The position numbers were made by a program, and so were the translations under genes. A model generated the notes under the pieces. The model did not search any database. It saw nothing but the letters and a program-made list of their open reading frames with translations, and had not been told where the DNA came from. From Deltaproteobacteria bacterium (lineage in GTDB: Bacteria; UBA10199; DSSB01): a stretch of 12,147 bases of DNA. The stretch is taken from contig JAIOPF010000076.1 in NCBI GenBank assembly GCA_021414045.1, positions 1-12,147 of the forward strand. The letters are read 5' to 3'. Below are positions 8,059 through 12,147 of the stretch, piece by piece (the stretch's first letter is position 1; each line of letters opens with the position of its first letter).

Positions 8059-9078
8059 ATGATCATTGTGATGAGAACCGATGCCACCCAGGACCAAATG
8101 CAGGAGGTCGTCCGGCATATTGAAAAGATGGGGTTCAAGGCCCATGTGATCCACGGCGAAGACCGAAACGTCATCGGCGCCATCGGACACGAAAAGAAGA
8201 AGCAAGATTTGATGGTTCTGACCGCTTTAGTCGGCGTCGAGGCGGTGATTCCCATCTCGAAACCCTACAAGCTGGCCAGCCTCGAACTGCGACACCAACC
8301 CTCGGTGGTGAAAATCGCGCCGGGAGTGGAAGCCGGCCCGAACCGTTTCCTCGTCATGGCCGGACCTTGCAGCGTGGAGAGCGAGGCGCAGATCGTGAAG
8401 ACGGCGAAGGCCGTGCAACAGGCCGGAGCCCAAGTGCTGCGCGGCGGCGCCTACAAGCCACGGACCTCGCCCTATGATTTTCAGGGATTGGCGGAAGAGG
8501 GCTTGAGGCTCTTGGAGATCGCCAAGGCCGAGACGGGATTGCCCCTGGTCACCGAAGTCCTGAGTCAGCGCGACGTCGAGCGGGTGGAGCGGTCCGCCGA
8601 TGTGCTGCAAGTCGGGGCGCGCAATGTGCAAAATTTCGCCTTGCTCAAGGAGCTGGGGCAAGTGAAAAAGCCGGTGCTGCTCAAGCGGGGCATGTCGACG
8701 ACGATCAAAGAGTGGTTGATGAGCGCCGAGTACATCCTCTCGGAGGGCAATCCCGACGTCATCCTCTGCGAGCGCGGCATTCGCACCTTCGAGACGGCTA
8801 CCCGCAATACCCTGGACCTGAGCGCGGTTCCCGTGTTGCGAGAGCTGACGCACTTGCCGGTGATCGTGGATCCCTCGCATGGAACGGGCGTTAGGAATTA
8901 CGTCCCGCCCATGGCCATGGCCGGCGTCGCCGTCGGAGCGGACGGACTGATGATCGAGGTGCACCCGACGCCGGAAAAGGCCTGGAGCGACGGAGCCCAG
9001 TCGCTGACGCTGGAAATGTTCGCCGAAATGATGGAGAAGCTGAAACCCTTGATCGCAATGATGAATCGAAGCCTATAA
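8059..9078 (+). CDS. aroF: 3-deoxy-7-phosphoheptulonate (DAHP) synthase, Thermotoga type
   Basis: Catalyses phosphoenolpyruvate + erythrose 4-phosphate to DAHP, the first committed step of aromatic amino-acid synthesis. The 339-residue protein has an N-terminal ferredoxin-like regulatory domain (about 1-66, [20 protein letters not shown]) followed by the TIM barrel. In the Thermotoga maritima enzyme this N-terminal domain confers tyrosine feedback inhibition. Metal ligands fit that enzyme with an offset of two: C104 in AGPCSVES, H274 in DPSHGTG, E300 in MIEVHP, D311 in SDGAQS. The PEP/sugar-phosphate motif [11 protein letters not shown] is at 133-143 and LKRGMSTT at 208-215. A GGGGAG site precedes ATG 8059 at 6-7 bases. 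The upstream leader carries the tandem hairpin element. The next gene starts two bases after the stop. The symbol follows common usage; aroG or aroA(G) would be equally acceptable. Confidence 0.96.
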   Translation: MIIVMRTDATQDQMQEVVRHIEKMGFKAHVIHGEDRNVIGAIGHEKKKQDLMVLTALVGVEAVIPISKPYKLASLELRHQPSVVKIAPGVEAGPNRFLVMAGPCSVESEAQIVKTAKAVQQAGAQVLRGGAYKPRTSPYDFQGLAEEGLRLLEIAKAETGLPLVTEVLSQRDVERVERSADVLQVGARNVQNFALLKELGQVKKPVLLKRGMSTTIKEWLMSAEYILSEGNPDVILCERGIRTFETATRNTLDLSAVPVLRELTHLPVIVDPSHGTGVRNYVPPMAMAGVAVGADGLMIEVHPTPEKAWSDGAQSLTLEMFAEMMEKLKPLIAMMNRSL

Positions 9079-9080
9079 CC

Positions 9081-10997
9081 ATGACTACCTTGAGCAACCT
9101 CACCGTCTTGTCCCTCGAAAGCCGGATGGCCGCGCCGATGCAGAAGCTCATCGAAAAGCTCGGCGGTCGCGCGATGGTGGCCCCCTCTCTGAAAGAAGTG
9201 CCTCTCGCGGACAACGCGGAGGCCCTCGACTTTTTCGCCCAGCTCGAGGCGGGAAAATTCGACCTGGTGGTCTTGATGACGGGCGTGGGTTTGCGGACCT
9301 TGCTCAAGGTCTTGGAAGAAAAATTTCCGAAAGAGCGGGTGGCTCAGGCCTTCGGACGCGCCAAGGTCGTGGTGCGCGGGCCCAAGCCGACGGCGGTTTG
9401 CAAGATGAACGGGATTCCCATCGCCGTGACGGTGCCTCCGCCCAACACCTGGCAGGAGATCCTCCAGATCTTGACGCAAGAGCATCTCTTGCAAGGCAAG
9501 CGAGTCGCGGTCTTGGAGTACGGAATTTCGAACCTGCCTTTCCTCGACGAGTTGAAATCCCGTGGCGCCGAAGTTTGCCCCGTGCGCGTTTACGCTTGGG
9601 CCTTGCCCGACGACACCGCGCCCTTGCGCCAGGCTGTCGATGCGATCCTTGCCGGGCAAGTGGACGTGATGCTGGTGACCAGCGCCGTGCAGATCGACCA
9701 TCTGCTCAAGATGGTCGGCGGGGTTCGCGAAGAATTGGCCCTGCGCCGCGCCTTGCAGCGCGTTGCGGTCTTTTCGATAGGCCCCACGACGAGCGCCCAC
9801 CTTCGCGAGCGACAAATTTTCCCCGACGCCGAGGCTTTCCCGAACAAGTTGGAAAATTTGGTCGAGCTGGCCGCGCAATCCGGAGCCAAGATCGTTGAAG
9901 GCAAGCGCCGTCTGACGGAAGAGAACTGGGTGCGCATCGCCGTCTCCGAACAGAAAAAAATTCCCGTCGCCGATAGCGATGCGCCCATGCTCCGCGCCTG
10001 CCGCCGCGAAAAAAACGACCGTATCCCCATCTGGTTGATGCGCCAGGCGGGACGCTACATGCAAGAGTACCAACTGGTTCGACAGGGCGTCGATTTCCTC
10101 ACGCTTTGTAAGACCCCCGACTTGGCCGCCCAGGCCACCCTCGATGCCATCGAACGCCTGGGCGTGGATGCCGCGATTATTTTTTCGGACATCCTCATGA
10201 TCGTCGAGCCCATGGGATTGCCGCTGGAATTTCGCGAGAGCGTCGGGCCGCTCATCTCCGCGCCGATTCGGTCGGTGGAAGATATTCAATCGCTTCGTCC
10301 CGTGCAGCCGGAAGAATCCATGGGTTTCGTCTTGGAGGCCATCCGCAAGGTTCGCCGCGAGATGCATTCGCGCATTCCTCTGATCGGTTTCGCGGGGGCG
10401 CCTTTCACCATCGCGGCCTACATGATCGAGGGCAAGGGATCCCGCAACTACATCCCGACCAAGACCCTGATGCACGAGGAGACGAAGGCCTGGCACGAGT
10501 TGATGGAAAAGATCACGACGGCGACGGTGAGTTATTTGAAGGCGCAGGTCGTGGCCGGTTGCCAGATTCTTCAGCTCTTTGACAGTTGGGTGGGCTGCCT
10601 CTCTCCGGATGATTACCGGGATTTCGTTCTGCCCCATATGCGGCGGCTTTTTTCCGAATTACCGAAAAACATCCCCTCGGTGCATTTTGGCACCGGAACC
10701 GCCACGCTACTATCCTTGCAAAAAGCGGCGGGCGGCGACGTAATCGGGCTTGACTGGCGCCAAGATATCGCCAAGACATGGGAAGGGCTCGGAGATGTCG
10801 CCATTCAGGGGAATTTGGATCCGGTGATTCTCTTTTCCAGGCCCGAGGTCATCCGCGCCGAGGCGAAGAAAATCCTAGATGCCGTCGGCTCAAAGCCGGG
10901 ATTTATTTTTAACTTGGGGCACGGCATCTTGCCCGAAACACCCGTCGATCACGTCTTGGACTTGGTGGAATATGTCCACCGTTGGCGGCCGGGTTGA
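9081..10997 (+). CDS. hemDE: Fused uroporphyrinogen-III synthase / uroporphyrinogen decarboxylase (HemD-HemE)
   Basis: One 638-residue frame contains two enzymes of heme synthesis in pathway order. Residues 1 to about 265 are HemD-like (cyclisation of hydroxymethylbilane to uroporphyrinogen III): AMVAPSLKEVPL, VVLMTGVGLRTLL, RVAVLEYGISN and VAVFSIGPTTSAHL. Residues about 266-300 are a charged linker. Residues 301-638 are HemE (four decarboxylations to coproporphyrinogen III): LRACRREKNDRIPIWLMRQAGRYMQEY with R321 and R325, FSDILM with D370 (human D86), APFTIAAYMIEG with Y447, LFDSWVG with S502, and FNLGHGILPETP with H614 (human H339). Each half is close to normal full length. An internal ATG at 9987 opens the HemE half but has no visible ribosome-binding site. 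Its ATG is two bases after the aroF stop, implying translational coupling. The HemD half is less conserved and its active site cannot be read from motifs. Confidence 0.93.
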   Translation: MTTLSNLTVLSLESRMAAPMQKLIEKLGGRAMVAPSLKEVPLADNAEALDFFAQLEAGKFDLVVLMTGVGLRTLLKVLEEKFPKERVAQAFGRAKVVVRGPKPTAVCKMNGIPIAVTVPPPNTWQEILQILTQEHLLQGKRVAVLEYGISNLPFLDELKSRGAEVCPVRVYAWALPDDTAPLRQAVDAILAGQVDVMLVTSAVQIDHLLKMVGGVREELALRRALQRVAVFSIGPTTSAHLRERQIFPDAEAFPNKLENLVELAAQSGAKIVEGKRRLTEENWVRIAVSEQKKIPVADSDAPMLRACRREKNDRIPIWLMRQAGRYMQEYQLVRQGVDFLTLCKTPDLAAQATLDAIERLGVDAAIIFSDILMIVEPMGLPLEFRESVGPLISAPIRSVEDIQSLRPVQPEESMGFVLEAIRKVRREMHSRIPLIGFAGAPFTIAAYMIEGKGSRNYIPTKTLMHEETKAWHELMEKITTATVSYLKAQVVAGCQILQLFDSWVGCLSPDDYRDFVLPHMRRLFSELPKNIPSVHFGTGTATLLSLQKAAGGDVIGLDWRQDIAKTWEGLGDVAIQGNLDPVILFSRPEVIRAEAKKILDAVGSKPGFIFNLGHGILPETPVDHVLDLVEYVHRWRPG

Positions 10998-11029
10998 ATA
11001 TTTTCATGACCATGCAAAGGGAGACACAC

Positions 11030-11590
11030 GTGCCTAAAAATTTCAAAAGCATCCTTATCGCCGCAACGCTGCTCGCGGTCACGGCCTGCCATTCCAAGCA
11101 AGCCCCCGCTCCGCAAGATACGGAGAAGGCCGCGGCTCCCTCGGCTCCTGTCGCCGCCCCCGCGGCGCCGGAAGCTCCGCCTCCCGCTCCTCCGGCGGCG
11201 CCCAAGGCCGCGACCATGGACGGCAGCTGGACGGGAAACAGCGGAGAGGATTTGCCGCTCAATTTCACCGTCAAGGGGGACCAAGTCTCCCAGGTCAATG
11301 CGAGCTATAAGCAACACCAAAACGGGTGTTCGTCCTTCGCGAGTTTCTCCAGCAAGGAGACCGCCACCCTCAACGGAAAGAGTTTCACCGTTCATGGCAC
11401 GAACGATATGAACAACGACCATATCGAGTTCTCGTTAAGCGGTAGCTTCACCTCCGACAAGGAGGCTTCGGGCACGATTCACTGGACGGGTAAATCCAAC
11501 ATGTGCGGGCCTGTCGATGTGCAGGCCAAGTGGACGGCGAAGAAGGATTCCGATTCGGGGGATTCTCCGGACTCGGTGGATGAAAATTAA
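11030..11590 (+). CDS. Small secreted lipoprotein with Pro/Ala-rich stalk
   Basis: I take GTG 11030 as the start because AAAGGGAG lies 6 bases upstream; upstream in-frame ATGs at 10982, 11006 and 11012 lack such a site. The 186-residue product has a lipoprotein signal (MPKNFKSILIAATLLAVTAC) with lipobox VTAC and modified Cys at residue 20. A Pro/Ala-rich linker follows (about 24-62), then a domain of about 110 residues with short alternating strands (MDGSWTGNSGEDLPLNFTVK, then FSLSGSFTSDKEASGTIHWT). Two cysteines, in NGCSSF and NMCGPV, could form a disulfide. The fold looks like a small beta-sandwich or barrel of the GxWxG type seen in secreted proteins; function unknown. An Asp/Ser-rich tail ends the protein. 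It lies 32 bases after hemDE and is probably the last gene of that operon. Confidence 0.85.
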   Translation: MPKNFKSILIAATLLAVTACHSKQAPAPQDTEKAAAPSAPVAAPAAPEAPPPAPPAAPKAATMDGSWTGNSGEDLPLNFTVKGDQVSQVNASYKQHQNGCSSFASFSSKETATLNGKSFTVHGTNDMNNDHIEFSLSGSFTSDKEASGTIHWTGKSNMCGPVDVQAKWTAKKDSDSGDSPDSVDEN

Positions 11591-12147
11591 AGAACGGAAT
11601 CTTTCAGCAAGGGGCTCAAGCGGTTGAAGAGTCTGATCCCGTAAAGCAGGTAGCCCAACGCCGCTCCCAGCTGGAAGAAAACGAAGATCAAGTGCCCGCC
11701 CTTCTGGAGGAAGAATTCCGGGCGCAGGTCAAGGGCCACGACGGCGATGAGATTGAAAACTAGGGTTGCGGGCATCAAAAAACGGATATTCGCGAGCTGA
11801 TCCTTGGCGACGGCGGCGTAAAGTTTCTTCGCGGCCGGACCCCGATCCTCCCCGGCCCGCTTCCGGATCATCCGCAAATCCCAGATAAACAAGAGCCAGA
11901 TCAAGACGCTGTAGGCGGCGCTGATCGAGAACCAAGCTAGGGGGTTCCCGACTTCCGTGAAGGCCACCGCTTCCAACAGCGTGCAGGCGATGTAGAAAAA
12001 ATTGTGTCCGAACTCGAGGGGCCAGCGAATCACCGTCAGCGTGTGAATGATAGAGCGAGACCAGAAGAGGAAGATGATCACGAGTCCCGTCGCGATGTAA
12101 GGCCAGTATTCGTATTGCCTGTTTAAGATGAGCCCGCGGGAATTTTC
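11587..12147 (-). CDS. Multi-pass membrane protein, 5' end outside the window
   Basis: The frame is open to the right edge and 186 residues are visible. GTG 12081 could be read as a start, but that would cut into the first hydrophobic segment (YWPYIATGLVIIFLFWSR), and the 22 codons upstream read sensibly (LILNRQYEYWPYIATG), so the true start is probably beyond 12147. Four or five membrane segments are apparent: the one above, a weaker one around HNFFYIACTLLEAVAF, AWFSISAAYSVLIWLLFIW, FLMPATLVFNLIAVVALDL, and HLIFVFFQLGAALGYLLYGI. A basic cytoplasmic-type loop (RMIRKRAGEDRGPAAKKLY) lies between segments three and four. I recognise no family or catalytic motif. Its TAA overlaps the stop of the convergent lipoprotein gene. 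Confidence 0.8.
   Translation of the reverse strand, partial: ENSRGLILNRQYEYWPYIATGLVIIFLFWSRSIIHTLTVIRWPLEFGHNFFYIACTLLEAVAFTEVGNPLAWFSISAAYSVLIWLLFIWDLRMIRKRAGEDRGPAAKKLYAAVAKDQLANIRFLMPATLVFNLIAVVALDLRPEFFLQKGGHLIFVFFQLGAALGYLLYGIRLFNRLSPLLKDSVL

Noticed and set aside
8898..10637. Long minus-strand open frame (579 codons) across aroF and hemDE
   Set aside because: It crosses the boundary of two well-supported genes on the other strand and its product is rich in His, Arg and Gln without recognisable domains; it is a codon-bias shadow.
9987..10997. Independent hemE starting at the internal ATG 9987
   Set aside because: The frame is continuous with the HemD half, and no Shine-Dalgarno sequence precedes the internal ATG, so a fusion is the simpler reading.

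Overview
The window reads as ordinary chromosomal DNA from a Gram-negative bacterium, most likely one of the lineages formerly grouped as Deltaproteobacteria. This is inference from gene content: two adjacent DUF507 genes, a DAHP synthase of the Thermotoga type, a HemD of the kind common in such genomes, a porin-like outer-membrane protein and a lipoprotein. No 16S or other decisive marker is present, so the lineage is a low-confidence guess. I see no phage genes, transposase, CRISPR array, tRNA or rRNA.

Minus strand, right to left (8.0 kb to 1): two abutting DUF507 genes (7902-7351); groES-groEL (7194-5221) behind a clear promoter and a CIRCE-like operator with a changed arm, closed by a strong rho-independent terminator; a large secreted thermolysin-family (M4) metalloprotease with about six fibronectin-III-like C-terminal repeats (4989-757), visibly more AT-rich than its neighbours; and a porin-like outer-membrane protein cut off by the left edge (502-1), preceded by a promoter and a possible 32-residue leader ORF.

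Plus strand (8059-11590): aroF (DAHP synthase, entry to the shikimate pathway), then two bases later a single reading frame that joins uroporphyrinogen-III synthase (HemD) to uroporphyrinogen decarboxylase (HemE), two consecutive steps of heme synthesis, then a small lipoprotein. The spacing suggests one operon. It ends in an overlapping-stop convergence with a minus-strand membrane protein that runs off the right edge (12147-11587).

Between the divergent DUF507 and aroF units (7903-8058) lie two tandem copies of a roughly 54-base element. Each copy can fold into two hairpins. All base substitutions between the copies fall in the second hairpin, where they are compensatory, wobble-preserving or in the loop. 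This is the strongest unexplained structure in the window. The HemD-HemE fusion, the variant CIRCE and the multi-domain protease are the other points worth a second look. I did not find convincing evidence for a wholly new multi-gene system.
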